From positions 62,001 to 126,000 of the forward strand of contig NZ_JAPJZK010000003.1 in the NCBI RefSeq assembly GCF_026309355.1: a DNA stretch of 64,000 bases, given 5' to 3'. Every line of letters begins with the position of its first letter. Within the stretch, counting starts at the first letter, position 1. This document shows, one piece after another, positions 53,201 to 62,291 of the stretch. This stretch comes from Spartinivicinus marinus. Its GTDB lineage: Bacteria; Pseudomonadota; Gammaproteobacteria; Pseudomonadales; Zooshikellaceae. The notes under the pieces were generated by a model. The model searched no databases and was not told the origin of the DNA. It saw only the letters and a program-made list of their open reading frames with translations. The translations under genes and the position numbers were made by a program.

Positions 53201-56200
53201 GAGCTGAACAAAGCAACCGAGAGTTATAAAAAGGAAAAAGAAAAAGCCCGTATACAAGGGGAATATGGCGATGAAGGTACCACTAAAAAAGACCAGCTCC
53301 CCTACTTTGAAGATTTAGGGGTTGATAGTGTCATTGTCGACGAAGCCCACCGTTTTAAAAACTCCCATAAATTAGGCAGCAAAGGTAATAACCTGGCGTA
53401 TTTATCCAAAGTCAGTCCCTCACAACGGGCGAAAGATATGTCACTCAAAATGGATTTTTTACGGGATAACAACAACGGTCGTGGCCCCTATATGCTGACA
53501 GCCACACCACTGACGAGCAGCCCAGTCGAAGCCTTTAATATGTTATCCCTGACGATGCCAATGGAGAAATTTCATCAGCTGGGTATTTATACGCCTGATG
53601 ATTTTATTGATGTATTTGGCGAAATCGATACGGTAGATAAACTCAAAATCACCGGCGATAGTGTCGCAAAAGAAGGCCTGGTCGGTTTTAGAAACTTAAG
53701 TGGTCTGCGTAGCTTATTTAAAGAGCAGGCCATAATTAAAAATGCGGACGATGTGGGCTTGGAAATCCCCCAAGCGGAAGAAGTGACAACCGATTGTCAG
53801 TTATCCGATGAGCAAGCAGCGATTTACGAGGAGCTACGTAAAGAAGCCGAAAAAGGCAGTGACCGCCCTATTTTTTCAGTGATGCGGGAGATGGAACGGG
53901 TTGCCACCGATATGGACTTATACTCAGGCACCTTGACCAGTTATATTCCGAAAAAACATCACAAAGCCTTATTGGCAGTTCTTGCTGGGATGCCTGAGAC
54001 TAAAACCATTAATGTGATTATCGAAGGTGAAAAAGATAAACAAGACATCCTATTGGATGATGAGTTAGACGAAGCATCCGATCCCATGCAACTCGTTATT
54101 CACCAGGCCTTTGAAAAAGAATTCGAACAAGGATTAAAAAAACACGGTATTCCCATCACCGATGTGACCCACCCCTTAACACCTAAATACAGCCAATTAA
54201 TGGAGAATTTACGTGCCGAATATGACGGTGGTGGAAAGCAGCTAATATTTTCGTCTGAAAAATCCCAGCACCGTAAACTAACCCGTTTAATTCAGCATCA
54301 TTTACCCATGGATATGAAAAAAATCGGGATTATTAATGCGGATGAAGCTGCCGGTGCGAAAACCCAAAAACTGGCCCATGCTTATAATGCCGGAAGTATT
54401 CAAATTATTATTGCCAATGAACGAGCAGAAGAAGGTGTCGATTTACAACATGGAACCTCGGCTATTCATAACCTGACGTTCCCCTGGACACCCGACAAGT
54501 TAACCCAACGTAAAGGCCGTGGGGTTCGCCAAGGGAATACACAAAGCCGAGTTAAGATTTATAACTATGTGGCACAAAGCACCCTGGATGAATATCGCCT
54601 GCATTTAATTGGCCGTAAAGAAGGCTGGATTAATAAAATCCTGACGGATAACACGATTCATCAGACCAAAAACGGTGACATGTTGGACCCTGAAGAATTA
54701 GCCATGTTATTGGCCTCTGATCCTGAAGCCTATCAACAAAAAGTGGCTGAAGCGAAAGCCAAGCGTGCCAAACAAGAAACCGCTAAAGTCCGTGCCGATA
54801 TTGTTCGGGAATTAAAAAGCCTATTAAATGCCGAAGCCGCGTTAATTGAACATCAAACTGAAAATACTGCGCTGGCGAAAGAAAAGCTGCAAAGTCGAGT
54901 GGATAAAAACAGTAGTTCTATTGCGGCTATCAAAATCCAACTCGTCCACAGCGATGATCCTGCATTACAAAAAGAGCTGGCTCGTTATCAGTCCCAACAT
55001 GACAAACTCAGCCAACAATTAGCCAACTTTGATGAAGACCATGCCACCAAAGGCGAACAGCTGGAACACAAGATTAAACGGCACCGGGTGTACTTGCTAG
55101 ATAAAGCTGAAGAAGGCAAATTATTTTTTGATCCCAGTGTCATAACCAACACCGATCAGGTGTACATTATCGATAGTGATTATGTCATTACAGTAGGCAC
55201 TGTACTTGAAGTCTCAGACCGGATTTGGGGTGATAATGCCGCGTATAAAGTGGTCAGTATTGCAGCTAAGCATGGTTTCCTCAATACGATTAATGTTGAA
55301 GGTCAAACCAAACAGTTCTGGTTACAAGAGCTGGGCCGAGATGAAATTAAACTATCCTCATTATCCGCAGCTGATTTTGATAAACAACAGTTACTGTCAA
55401 AGCGTTTGACCTATGAAAATTTAGATTCTATCGAACCCTCCATTTATCATCAGTTGGTGGATCAAATCAACCTGGAAGATGATGGCTTTTTAATTCAGAC
55501 CAGCAGTGGTGCATTACAACTGATCAATGGCAGACAAGCCACCACCAAACAAAAAGGTCAGGTGCTTTGGCCTGAGTCAACAAATCAAACTCAATGTAAA
55601 CGGGTGATGGAATTTTATGCCACTTTTATACGGGAAGAGCCTGATGAAAGTGAGCGTTTTGAGGACCTGGAAAGTGTCATGAGGACCTGGTTTGGCCGGT
55701 CCTATGAAAGGAAAGTGACTTATTATCTAGACTCTGCTACCCAGGCCGATGTTAATGCCCAACTGGCTAAGACTTGGCAAATCTTATTTCAAGAGCAAGG
55801 ATTAGCCACCAGTGACCACCAAAAAAACCTAGATTTGTTTTATGGGAAGCTGGATGAACTGAGTAGCAGCCTATTTGGTACTGTTAAAGGACTTGGTGCC
55901 AATTTTAATGAAATACAACATTGGGTAGATAACTTTATTGCCTCCCAAGAAAATCAGTTGATCATGGCAGCCGATCAACAGGCTACCCGAGAAGCAGAAG
56001 CAGCAGTAAGAAATCACGACGATTTTCGTGAAATTCCAAAGCACCTGGCAGATCAATTAGCGGAGGTTGGCATCACCGCGCGCTTTAATACCACTGATAT
56101 GACCACCGCCACCAAAAAAGTAAAACGTCGGACCTGGGGTGGTGAATTTATCCCCGCTTTTGAGGCACTGTTTTTACATGATCGGTATGCAAAGAACGGC

Positions 56201-56344
56201 AAGCTCTATGCAAACAAAGACAGTTTGAAATCGCGTTATGGAGCCTCATTTACGATGGACAGTCCAGGATTTGAAGGGTCATGGTGGTGGCTACGTTCAC
56301 CGGCAAACGAAGATTTACAACAGATAACTGAATTATTGGTGTAG
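50219..56344 (+). CDS. giant DarB-like methyltransferase-helicase antirestriction protein
   Basis: 2041 residues. First comes an N6-adenine methyltransferase: EYYTPTPVAEGIWDAL, NVLEPSTGAGVFSA, and the catalytic NVPF near 197, a variant of NPPF. Then a superfamily 2 SNF2-type helicase: LCFGTGLGKTFSGL (Walker A, ~842), VIVDEAHRFKN (~1037), LTATPLTSSP, and the C-terminal RKGRGVRQGNTQSR (~1430). A coiled coil follows at ~1500-1610, then further small domains. P1 DarB has this plan and is injected with the DNA to protect it from type I restriction. It lies directly upstream of portal and protease genes, as in P1. Confidence 0.88.
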   Translation: MQNTSDTSFQAIHAAHSLSDLINAFWGYLKPADPIEPEPTPDDSTTEATDTLFGLQKGGKVYREKINAQTREILERVKGDPEALTATDRAILRQYSGRGGLKNEASLFEYYTPTPVAEGIWDALSVNGFANGNVLEPSTGAGVFSATKPEGVIISGAEIDETAAQVNQLLHPTDSIKNQSFEELCANTPDNSFDSVVGNVPFGEGRQFALHDPAYRQTKSIEQYFVLRAIDKAKPGALIALIVPPRIVDNTRLHAFRAKVSKKAEFLGAHKLPSKTFSQQGTDTVTDLIVLKKHPADLAEKIDALSKEVLEEANVLWTPFIKGQYFKDEGKRFIHKRPDSTTKAAQQSLNNTAIKRALAHKFTSRIDWDLLEITEATVPLYQDGDTRVINGLMHTLKDSEWIADVKGQPNVIDKATYGVGSIEELTALLESPTGLLQLSFEQVESAFTTWPALFKPHQRDVITHARQQPDALREQVLRGGLLGCQVIRLKSQLQQGEAADDLGGLQALIKAEFERYGPPSRSKKLIIKDSTAKAWGAFSNATDKDGELSPLLQGQVTEQAQGYDPTHALSIVEYLLNVEKQPYVELADIQRLYNGSPPIENLGDITRFDALAITPDGHILPTNDYYSGDVVDKSQQLLSVMADEKDQRLIDKWQAQIDEMQRRRSHTALKDVQFSLRHKTLDRHYLLDFLKEQQGFQFSYKVEKSVATRLPNGSIEVSQTRVVDTKDPSGQFSAIARWGEKPKGFELQLLNYLNGKPTRVKEEDQAYFRERMKRLESQFNLYLQTHVNAEQIEQDYNDQVNRYITPELSGENLNLSDTSGAVNLHDYQNKAIRQLSEQGAGFLCFGTGLGKTFSGLGLAQYNLDMGRAKRTLIVTPDSVLENWGRNAQQFFTKGKPFLLVGYHTKKDNDDLVVTEVVVDDQGNPKLDNNGKPIKREVMVKDDPQAIFKKCWEIPHGKYSLIIMSHQVYERLPLKPETKLRYQEKWFNNNLISNTELNKATESYKKEKEKARIQGEYGDEGTTKKDQLPYFEDLGVDSVIVDEAHRFKNSHKLGSKGNNLAYLSKVSPSQRAKDMSLKMDFLRDNNNGRGPYMLTATPLTSSPVEAFNMLSLTMPMEKFHQLGIYTPDDFIDVFGEIDTVDKLKITGDSVAKEGLVGFRNLSGLRSLFKEQAIIKNADDVGLEIPQAEEVTTDCQLSDEQAAIYEELRKEAEKGSDRPIFSVMREMERVATDMDLYSGTLTSYIPKKHHKALLAVLAGMPETKTINVIIEGEKDKQDILLDDELDEASDPMQLVIHQAFEKEFEQGLKKHGIPITDVTHPLTPKYSQLMENLRAEYDGGGKQLIFSSEKSQHRKLTRLIQHHLPMDMKKIGIINADEAAGAKTQKLAHAYNAGSIQIIIANERAEEGVDLQHGTSAIHNLTFPWTPDKLTQRKGRGVRQGNTQSRVKIYNYVAQSTLDEYRLHLIGRKEGWINKILTDNTIHQTKNGDMLDPEELAMLLASDPEAYQQKVAEAKAKRAKQETAKVRADIVRELKSLLNAEAALIEHQTENTALAKEKLQSRVDKNSSSIAAIKIQLVHSDDPALQKELARYQSQHDKLSQQLANFDEDHATKGEQLEHKIKRHRVYLLDKAEEGKLFFDPSVITNTDQVYIIDSDYVITVGTVLEVSDRIWGDNAAYKVVSIAAKHGFLNTINVEGQTKQFWLQELGRDEIKLSSLSAADFDKQQLLSKRLTYENLDSIEPSIYHQLVDQINLEDDGFLIQTSSGALQLINGRQATTKQKGQVLWPESTNQTQCKRVMEFYATFIREEPDESERFEDLESVMRTWFGRSYERKVTYYLDSATQADVNAQLAKTWQILFQEQGLATSDHQKNLDLFYGKLDELSSSLFGTVKGLGANFNEIQHWVDNFIASQENQLIMAADQQATREAEAAVRNHDDFREIPKHLADQLAEVGITARFNTTDMTTATKKVKRRTWGGEFIPAFEALFLHDRYAKNGKLYANKDSLKSRYGASFTMDSPGFEGSWWWLRSPANEDLQQITELLV

Positions 56345-56346
56345 CA

Positions 56347-56775
56347 ATGGCAATTAACGTATTTACTGAAACTGAATTACAACCCCTGCTCGATGAGGCT
56401 ACAGCAAACCAGACTAAGGAACAGTTTATTAGCCGCACCGTTGAAAACCTGATCAATACGTTACGGCGTAACGCTTTGCACTACCGAGCCTATGGTCCCT
56501 ACTGGTGGTGGCTAAAAAAATTACTAATGGAGCAAGGCGATACACGTACATTATTTCCAGTCGGTAATCTCGATGAGGAAATACTGAATCAATTGACATT
56601 CAATGACCCGGCTTACGGGATCGTTGCTGCTTGGCAATATGCTGAGTGGCAGTTTGAAATGGGGGCACAGGCGAATACTCAACATGTGCTGGATACTGAA
56701 GAGGGTGACTTCTTGACCTATGAACTCTTTGATGAAGAGCTAGAAGTCAGAGCAGCGTTACGCCAGGCTCATTGA
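56347..56775 (+). CDS. unknown protein between DarB-like and portal
   Basis: 142 residues, helical, with many aromatic residues (HYRAYGPYWWWLKKLLM, GIVAAWQYAEWQFEM) and an acidic end. It starts two bases after the giant gene's stop. A similar WWW stretch ends the giant protein (GSWWWLRSP), so the two may interact. No family recognised; P1 has a small gene at the comparable place. Confidence 0.5.
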   Translation: MAINVFTETELQPLLDEATANQTKEQFISRTVENLINTLRRNALHYRAYGPYWWWLKKLLMEQGDTRTLFPVGNLDEEILNQLTFNDPAYGIVAAWQYAEWQFEMGAQANTQHVLDTEEGDFLTYELFDEELEVRAALRQAH

Positions 56776-56920
56776 TTAGTGGCTAACTTTCTAATTGAAG
56801 ACTGCACCGCTCCCACCGGGAAGTGGGCTATAGCTATCACCCACTTTCCATGGAACATTAAATTGTTCCACGTGTAACGCATGTAGCAGTGCTACACAGC
56901 ATATATACCCACCCACATAC
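56776..56920. other. intergenic hairpins before the portal operon
   Basis: TGGAACA-TTAAAT-TGTTCCA (about 56850-56870) is one clear inverted repeat. CCCAC-CGGGAA-GTGGG near 56815 and GTAGCAGTGCTAC near 56884 are shorter. They may be terminators or regulator sites ahead of the promoter at 56921. Confidence 0.4.
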
Positions 56921-56965
56921 AATATTTTTTTATCTGCCGTACTTTACATCAAACCATTATATACT
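56921..56965 (+). promoter_or_regulatory. late-type promoter element, copy 6
   Basis: AATA-T7-ATC (ends 56934), then TATACT 25 bases on (56960-56965). It lies 19 bases before the portal start codon. Confidence 0.7.
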
Positions 56966-56983
56966 CGCTCAAAAGGCGAGTTT

Positions 56984-58582
56984 ATGGCAGTAGAGACCGA
57001 AAAACCCAAGAAAAAAAGTCGTTGGAAACGCTTGTTTTCCGGCTTTAATGAAAACGAACCCATTCATGATAGCCCGGTTAGTGGTATTGCTTGTGATTTA
57101 TCCAGTATGGAACGGCTATTAAATCAGCCGCTACAAACTGATGATGCCAGTCACTACGAACCACTAAAAACCCCCTTCCCCACTGACCGCACCCTGCAAT
57201 ACAAAATCTATGATGAAATGGCGGTGGATCCGTCGATTGATGCCGCTTTAAAAATGCATATTCAGCATGCCCTTTCTGCTACTACTGACACCAATGAGAT
57301 CATTTTTATTGAGTCAAAGGACGGTCAACCAAACCAAGTGATTTCAGATTTGAATGACACGTTTCGGGATTTGTTTAATGCGCAATTACATAACTGGGCT
57401 TATGAAGCCGCTAAGTATGGCGTGTGTTATGTCCGACCTTATGGTGCAGAAGGTAAAGGCATCCAACATATACGGCATGATCGTTATACCCATCCTCTTT
57501 CAATTAAGGAATTTGAACGAGCCGGATTATTAGCAGGTTATCGATCAAAACACCAACCCGCCGACCAAAGACAACAGCTAATCGAACCCTGGAAAGTCGT
57601 CAGTTTTAAAATACCCCAATGGTCCAACTTGTGTAGCCATCAACAACACCAACCTTCACGAGAACACACACAGTTTAATCTGGCATCTGATGATTACGAA
57701 AATGACCCGGTTGTTGAAACTACCCATTATGGAGAATCACTGTTAAGAGCGGCGTTTGATCCCTGGCAAAAACTCGAACAAGCCTCCACTGCCTTAAGTG
57801 TGGCTCGCTGGAATGCCGGTAAAAAAGATCGGTTTATTGGAGTCAATGTAGGGCAAGAATCTCCCCAAAAAGCCGCTGGTTACTTCAACACCATTGCCAA
57901 GATCTTAAAACAAAAGTCGGATCACTCTTCTAATCAAGCCATGTCCAAAGGCTTCTTTAACACTATCAATAACCTGGTGTTTCCAGTGTGGTCAAGTGGG
58001 TCTGGCAAGGTGGATATTCAAACCGAAGTCAATGATGTGAATATCGCTTCCATCGAAGATGTGAATTTTATAGTCAATCGACTTGCGTCTGCACTGAGCG
58101 TTGATAAGTCATTGTTAGGTTTTACGGATGACCTGTCGGGCGGTCTGGGGGATGGTGGTTTTTTTAGGATGGCCATTGCCGCAGCGATTAAAGCCAACCT
58201 GGTTCGAAATGCAGTACGTAATGGTATCGAACGATTATTCGAGATTCATGTAGCGTATAAATACAACAAGGTATATACGCCCGACGACAAACCCTGGGTG
58301 ATTAAATTCAACAGTATTAATACCGCACTGGAACAAGAGCAAGCTCAAGCCCAAGAAGTACGAGCCAACTTTGCAACATCTGTCGTTTCGCTGATTCAAC
58401 TGATTGATCCTGAGTTCCAACTACTGGATAAGAAAGACGCTCTGAACTGGGTCATGACAGAGTTAATGCAATTTCAGGCAGACGACATTAGCCCTCTGTT
58501 TACTTCCAAAAAACCCTCCTCTACTCAAGACCAGCCAAGCAAACCAAACGAGCCCAAGCATGAGCAAAAACAAACTCAATAA
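56984..58582 (+). CDS. portal protein
   Basis: 532 residues. Typical portal features are YDEMAVDPSIDAALKMHIQHALS near the start, TTHYGESLLRAAFDPWQKLEQASTALSVARW in the clip/stem part, and LSVDKSLLGFTDDLSGGLGDGGFF followed by a long C-terminal helix. A dodecamer would form the DNA gate in the capsid. The Gln/Pro-rich end overlaps the protease gene by 23 bases. It matches P1 prt in position. Confidence 0.82.
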   Translation: MAVETEKPKKKSRWKRLFSGFNENEPIHDSPVSGIACDLSSMERLLNQPLQTDDASHYEPLKTPFPTDRTLQYKIYDEMAVDPSIDAALKMHIQHALSATTDTNEIIFIESKDGQPNQVISDLNDTFRDLFNAQLHNWAYEAAKYGVCYVRPYGAEGKGIQHIRHDRYTHPLSIKEFERAGLLAGYRSKHQPADQRQQLIEPWKVVSFKIPQWSNLCSHQQHQPSREHTQFNLASDDYENDPVVETTHYGESLLRAAFDPWQKLEQASTALSVARWNAGKKDRFIGVNVGQESPQKAAGYFNTIAKILKQKSDHSSNQAMSKGFFNTINNLVFPVWSSGSGKVDIQTEVNDVNIASIEDVNFIVNRLASALSVDKSLLGFTDDLSGGLGDGGFFRMAIAAAIKANLVRNAVRNGIERLFEIHVAYKYNKVYTPDDKPWVIKFNSINTALEQEQAQAQEVRANFATSVVSLIQLIDPEFQLLDKKDALNWVMTELMQFQADDISPLFTSKKPSSTQDQPSKPNEPKHEQKQTQ

Positions 58583-59588
58583 AGTCACTTGTACATTTAA
58601 TATCTTTGAAAACGGTAGAAGCTACTCAGGCAAAGAACGTGGTTATGTGCTCGATAACTTTAAGAAAATCATTGACTCACCTGAAACCCAAGAGCGATTG
58701 AAACTTAGGGAGATGGTGGGTTATGTGGGTCATGGTATTCGCGAACTGACGAATAAATTGTTCCCTGGTGAAACTGATGTTGCCAAACTGGATAGTGGCA
58801 AAGAAATTGTCATCAAAGCGATTCCAGCTTGTGTATGTACCGAACTTAACATTGATGATGAAGGCAACGTTACACACTCACAAGAAATTTTAGACAACGA
58901 AGAAGGTAAAACCCTACTTGGGTTACACAACTCGAAAGTGGGTGGTTTTTCAATTGCGGCACGAGGAAGTGAAACAGGTGCGAATACATTCTTAAATCAG
59001 ATCAGCGGTTTTGATTATGTAATCAATCCAAACTTTGCTAACAACCGTGGCTATGTCCTCGACTCCACAGCAGAAGAGAAACCTAACTTTGCAGCCATCC
59101 TTGATGCCATCAAGCAAACAGGTGTAAATGAAGAGGATGCAGAAAACAGACTTCAACAGTGGTTTGATTCAGTTGAACTGTCATACAACCAGAACCAAAT
59201 GTACTTTCATGAGCTGGTGAAGCTACAAGCGTTGTATGATCACTTAAACCAAGAACAGACAACACTGGTTAATGATAATGATACGCTGAAGCAAACCATC
59301 GAAAAAGAAGCACAACAGAGGCAGTCCTTGTTTGCCGAATTTGCTAAAAACTCACCTGTCGTAATAACCGATGCCGTAGCAAATGCCCTGGTTAACCCAT
59401 CAACTGTAGAAGACCTGGAACCACTCAAAGCCTTGCTAGATAACGCTACGAAAATAGATGGTAAACAACTGCCGTTGAAAAGGAGTAAACGCTCTCAAGA
59501 GCCCCCCTCCCCTACTCCAAGCTTTTTAGTCAGTGACCCAATGGAATATGGAGCGATTGAAACTGCGCCAGAGGTTTCTATGTATTAA
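58560..59588 (+). CDS. prohead protease, possibly fused to scaffold
   Basis: 342 residues. IKAIPACVCTELNIDDEGNVTHSQEILDNEEGKTLLGLHNSKVGGFSIAARGSE has the pattern of S80-type head-maturation proteases, with the Ser of GFSIAARG as the likely nucleophile. The usual His near ACV is not obvious; H55 in VGHGIREL is a candidate. Residues 225-275 form a coiled coil like a scaffold. It follows portal, as P1 pro follows prt. Confidence 0.7.
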   Translation: MSKNKLNKVTCTFNIFENGRSYSGKERGYVLDNFKKIIDSPETQERLKLREMVGYVGHGIRELTNKLFPGETDVAKLDSGKEIVIKAIPACVCTELNIDDEGNVTHSQEILDNEEGKTLLGLHNSKVGGFSIAARGSETGANTFLNQISGFDYVINPNFANNRGYVLDSTAEEKPNFAAILDAIKQTGVNEEDAENRLQQWFDSVELSYNQNQMYFHELVKLQALYDHLNQEQTTLVNDNDTLKQTIEKEAQQRQSLFAEFAKNSPVVITDAVANALVNPSTVEDLEPLKALLDNATKIDGKQLPLKRSKRSQEPPSPTPSFLVSDPMEYGAIETAPEVSMY

Positions 59589-59663
59589 CAAATATACATT
59601 TATCGGCTTATAGGTCCCAGACAAAAAATTATTTTCTTTTTAAAATCAACAACTTAAATAAAA

Positions 59664-59682
59664 GGGGTCCCGGGACCCCCTT
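59664..59682. terminator. GC-rich palindrome between convergent operons
   Basis: GGGGTCCCGGGACCCC is a 16-base perfect palindrome, with AAA before and TTT after, so it can terminate from both sides. It separates the portal operon (+) from the partition operon (-). A parS-like function cannot be excluded. Confidence 0.7.
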
Positions 59683-60134
59683 TATACATCATCAAGGGGA
59701 AGCTCTTTTCCAAAGGCGTTCATTTTCCAATACCTCCTATATATAGCTGTGTAAATAATTCTTCTTTTTACACCAATCAATCCAACCTCTGTTTCATTAA
59801 TATAGTCAACTTTATCCTCTAGCTGCCTATCAATTTCAATAGGCAGAGTTAAAAAGATTGTTTTCATTTCCAGCCCTTTATGCCTATTACTTGTATCTGT
59901 ATCAAGCAATAACATGAACTCATCATGAGGCTGATCTAACATATCTTTGAGCGCTTCTGCAATCCAGATGGATTGCTGCTTTTTATTATAACTATCCCTT
60001 TGAAGAGCTTTATTTAGCAGGTTAAAGCAGTGGGCAGTTATATCAACAGAAGTTGAGGTTAATTCATTTTTATAATCTTTGTTTTCAAAGAAAAATCTTA
60101 CATCATTCCAAGATGAAATACTTTGTGTAATCAT
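59682..60134 (-). CDS. third gene of the partition operon, unknown
   Basis: 150 residues from ATG 60134, which has GGAG six bases ahead; an upstream TTG lies within that ribosome site. Helical N-terminal half, then LEMKTIFLTLPIEIDRQLEDKVDYIN, which could be a ribbon-helix-like DNA-binding piece. It follows parB by 18 bases and may be an accessory partition regulator. No family recognised. Confidence 0.55.
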   Translation of the reverse strand: MITQSISSWNDVRFFFENKDYKNELTSTSVDITAHCFNLLNKALQRDSYNKKQQSIWIAEALKDMLDQPHDEFMLLLDTDTSNRHKGLEMKTIFLTLPIEIDRQLEDKVDYINETEVGLIGVKRRIIYTAIYRRYWKMNAFGKELPLDDV

Positions 60135-60152
60135 AAAAAGCTCCAATCTTCA

Positions 60153-61277
60153 CTACTCGCTAAAAACAGTATTACCAATTTCTAAAAAGCTATTCCATGC
60201 TTTTTCTATTTGTTCAAAGTCATTCCAGTCCAAATCTTGAATGACAGTTTTTAGCTGCGAGAATTCTTTTGATTTAGAGTATCTCTTTAAGATATCTTTT
60301 ATTAGCTCACTGTTTTTAGTAGTCCCCATTTTAAGTGTTCGTTTTCCATAGTCTCTTTTACTGCTTTTAATTTGGGCTACTTCTTCATTTTCGAAATAAC
60401 TGCATTCCTTTAGTTCACCCTCAAACTCAGAATATTTTTTTAACAGTTCGCTTCTAACTTTAGCTGGATTCTTTTTTAATTCTTGGTGAAGTTTAACTGC
60501 TGGCTTTAGTGATGTAATAACGTGCTTATGTACTAGTTTTTTAACTAGCTCACAGCTATGTAAAACTCTATAAAAACTCCTTGCATTTTGATTTGAAAGA
60601 CCAGTCTCTTTTTCTAAATCTGAAACTGTTGCAGGTTTACCATACTTTATTGTGTACTCAGTATTAACAAGCTCAACAAATGATAGTTTATCTGCTAAAG
60701 ACATATCAGACTGACCAGCATTCTCTTTGAACTGTATTTTCGCAACTTCAAACGGAGAGTTATAAACTTCAGTAGATTTTTCTATTTCAGCATAAATTAA
60801 ATGTTCTTCAAGGATGTATGCTGCAATAAAGCGTCTTTGCCCATATATAACTTTATAAACACCAGAATTATCATCTAGCAGCTTAATAGGTGGTAAGACG
60901 CTAATGCCATCTAAGTAAATTGTTTTAGCTAATGCACAAATTTCTTCGTAATCAGATTTTGCTTTTTTAAGTGCAAATCTATCAAACTTTAGCTTATGTT
61001 CTAAGTTATCAAAAGAAGGAAATAATATATCCCCCTCCTTCTTTTGTATTACGCAATCACTAGCTCCTACTTTTAACCAAGATTTAAGCTGCTGCGGTGT
61101 AAATGAAAGAGCCCTTACGTTACTAAGATTGTGATGAATCATGTCCATTCTAATTGGACCTGCATCACGACGTAATTCTTGTGACTTACTTACAAGTTCG
61201 TCTCTACTTAGTTTTTTTTCAGTAGTTCCACTGTCAGTATTTGAATTTCTACTTGGAATTCTAAACATTCCACTCAT
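60153..61277 (-). CDS. parB: ParB, centromere-binding partition protein
   Basis: 374 residues. ISVLPPIKLLDDNSGVYKVIYGQRRFIAAYIL is the ParB nuclease-like / CTP-binding core with its G-x-RR-x-x-A motif. A helix-turn-helix region follows (GKPATVSDLEKETGLSNQNARSFYRVL) and a helical dimerisation end. It loads at parS and spreads, and ParA moves the complexes apart. Its start overlaps the parA stop by four bases. Confidence 0.85.
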   Translation of the reverse strand: MSGMFRIPSRNSNTDSGTTEKKLSRDELVSKSQELRRDAGPIRMDMIHHNLSNVRALSFTPQQLKSWLKVGASDCVIQKKEGDILFPSFDNLEHKLKFDRFALKKAKSDYEEICALAKTIYLDGISVLPPIKLLDDNSGVYKVIYGQRRFIAAYILEEHLIYAEIEKSTEVYNSPFEVAKIQFKENAGQSDMSLADKLSFVELVNTEYTIKYGKPATVSDLEKETGLSNQNARSFYRVLHSCELVKKLVHKHVITSLKPAVKLHQELKKNPAKVRSELLKKYSEFEGELKECSYFENEEVAQIKSSKRDYGKRTLKMGTTKNSELIKDILKRYSKSKEFSQLKTVIQDLDWNDFEQIEKAWNSFLEIGNTVFSE

Positions 61278-62182
61278 TTAAAGACCCTCTTATAAATTTC
61301 TTCGCAGGTTTCTAAAAGTTCATGTTTGTCATTTTCTTGCTGCGATTTTTTATGCCCATATTTCTTAGCCATAACAGAGGATGGCCACTCTAAAAAACTT
61401 GAAGGTTCTGCAGGTGTTTCACTCAATCTTGTAATTGTTACTCTTTTGTACATTGGTGGATCAATTATCAAGTCACCATGCTGATCTTTAAGAAACTCTA
61501 AGCGCTTTTTTTGACTTGCAGATTTGTCATAGATTGTTGGAACAATGCCAGCCAGTTTAATTTCATGGTCACTACATACAACATCATTCTGCTGTCCAAC
61601 AAAAATTTTCATTGCTTCAAGTCCTTCTAAAGACATTTGCGCAAGCTGAACAGGAATGAAAACATGTGTACTAGCTCTTAAAGCCCCAATTACAAGAGGG
61701 TTTTTATCTGGAGGTGTATCGATAATTACAACATCATATGCACTTCTCAGTTCAGGAAGCTTAAAAAACTCAAGTGGCCTGTTGTATACCCTTTCAAGTA
61801 AGTAATCTGGACTATTTTTGAGAACAGCATCAAGCCGGCTTGACCATGAAGGAACAATATCTAAGTTAGGTATACTGGTTGGATAAGGCACAACCATTTG
61901 GCCATGATAAATTCCATGAAAACTTGTTCTTGGTGGAAAATCGGAGGGGTCATTACCTTCTCTATAGTCCGGATGAACAGGAGGAATAGCAGTTCCATCG
62001 ATTTCTGCTCTTGTTTCTTCTGACTCCATTCTTAGATAACGCCTAGAAAGTGATCCCTGCTTATCCAGGTCTATTAGAAGAGTTCTTTTGTTTTTAAGTT
62101 GAGCTGTGTAAGAGGCTATTACTTGAGCAAGTGTAGTTTTTGCTTCGCCCCCCTTATGAGTTGCACTTGTAATGATTTTCAT
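61274..62182 (-). CDS. parA: ParA, Walker-type partition ATPase
   Basis: 302 residues from ATG 62182; a TTG one codon earlier is also open. The deviant Walker A is HKGGEAKTTLA, with the signature first Lys at residue 10, but GVG is replaced by EA-K. AYDVVIIDTPPDKNPL is Walker B. There is no N-terminal DNA-binding domain, so it is a type Ib-size ParA. It drives segregation of the plasmid prophage. Confidence 0.88.
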   Translation of the reverse strand: MKIITSATHKGGEAKTTLAQVIASYTAQLKNKRTLLIDLDKQGSLSRRYLRMESEETRAEIDGTAIPPVHPDYREGNDPSDFPPRTSFHGIYHGQMVVPYPTSIPNLDIVPSWSSRLDAVLKNSPDYLLERVYNRPLEFFKLPELRSAYDVVIIDTPPDKNPLVIGALRASTHVFIPVQLAQMSLEGLEAMKIFVGQQNDVVCSDHEIKLAGIVPTIYDKSASQKKRLEFLKDQHGDLIIDPPMYKRVTITRLSETPAEPSSFLEWPSSVMAKKYGHKKSQQENDKHELLETCEEIYKRVFK

Positions 62183-62257
62183 CAAAGTGATTCCATCTGT
62201 TAGTTGGAATATTCATTAAAAGAGTACATATCTTAAATAATAGCAGTACTCACATAT

Positions 62258-62291
62258 ATATGTACAAATAGGCGACTAAGATTGTACATAT
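62258..62291. promoter_or_regulatory. inverted-repeat operator upstream of parAB
   Basis: ATATGTACAA (62258-62267) and TTGTACATAT (62282-62291) are perfect inverse copies, 14 bases apart; a third GTACATAT is at 62224-62231. They lie 75-110 bases before parA, suited to autoregulation by ParA, ParB or the third gene, or to ParB binding. Confidence 0.6.
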
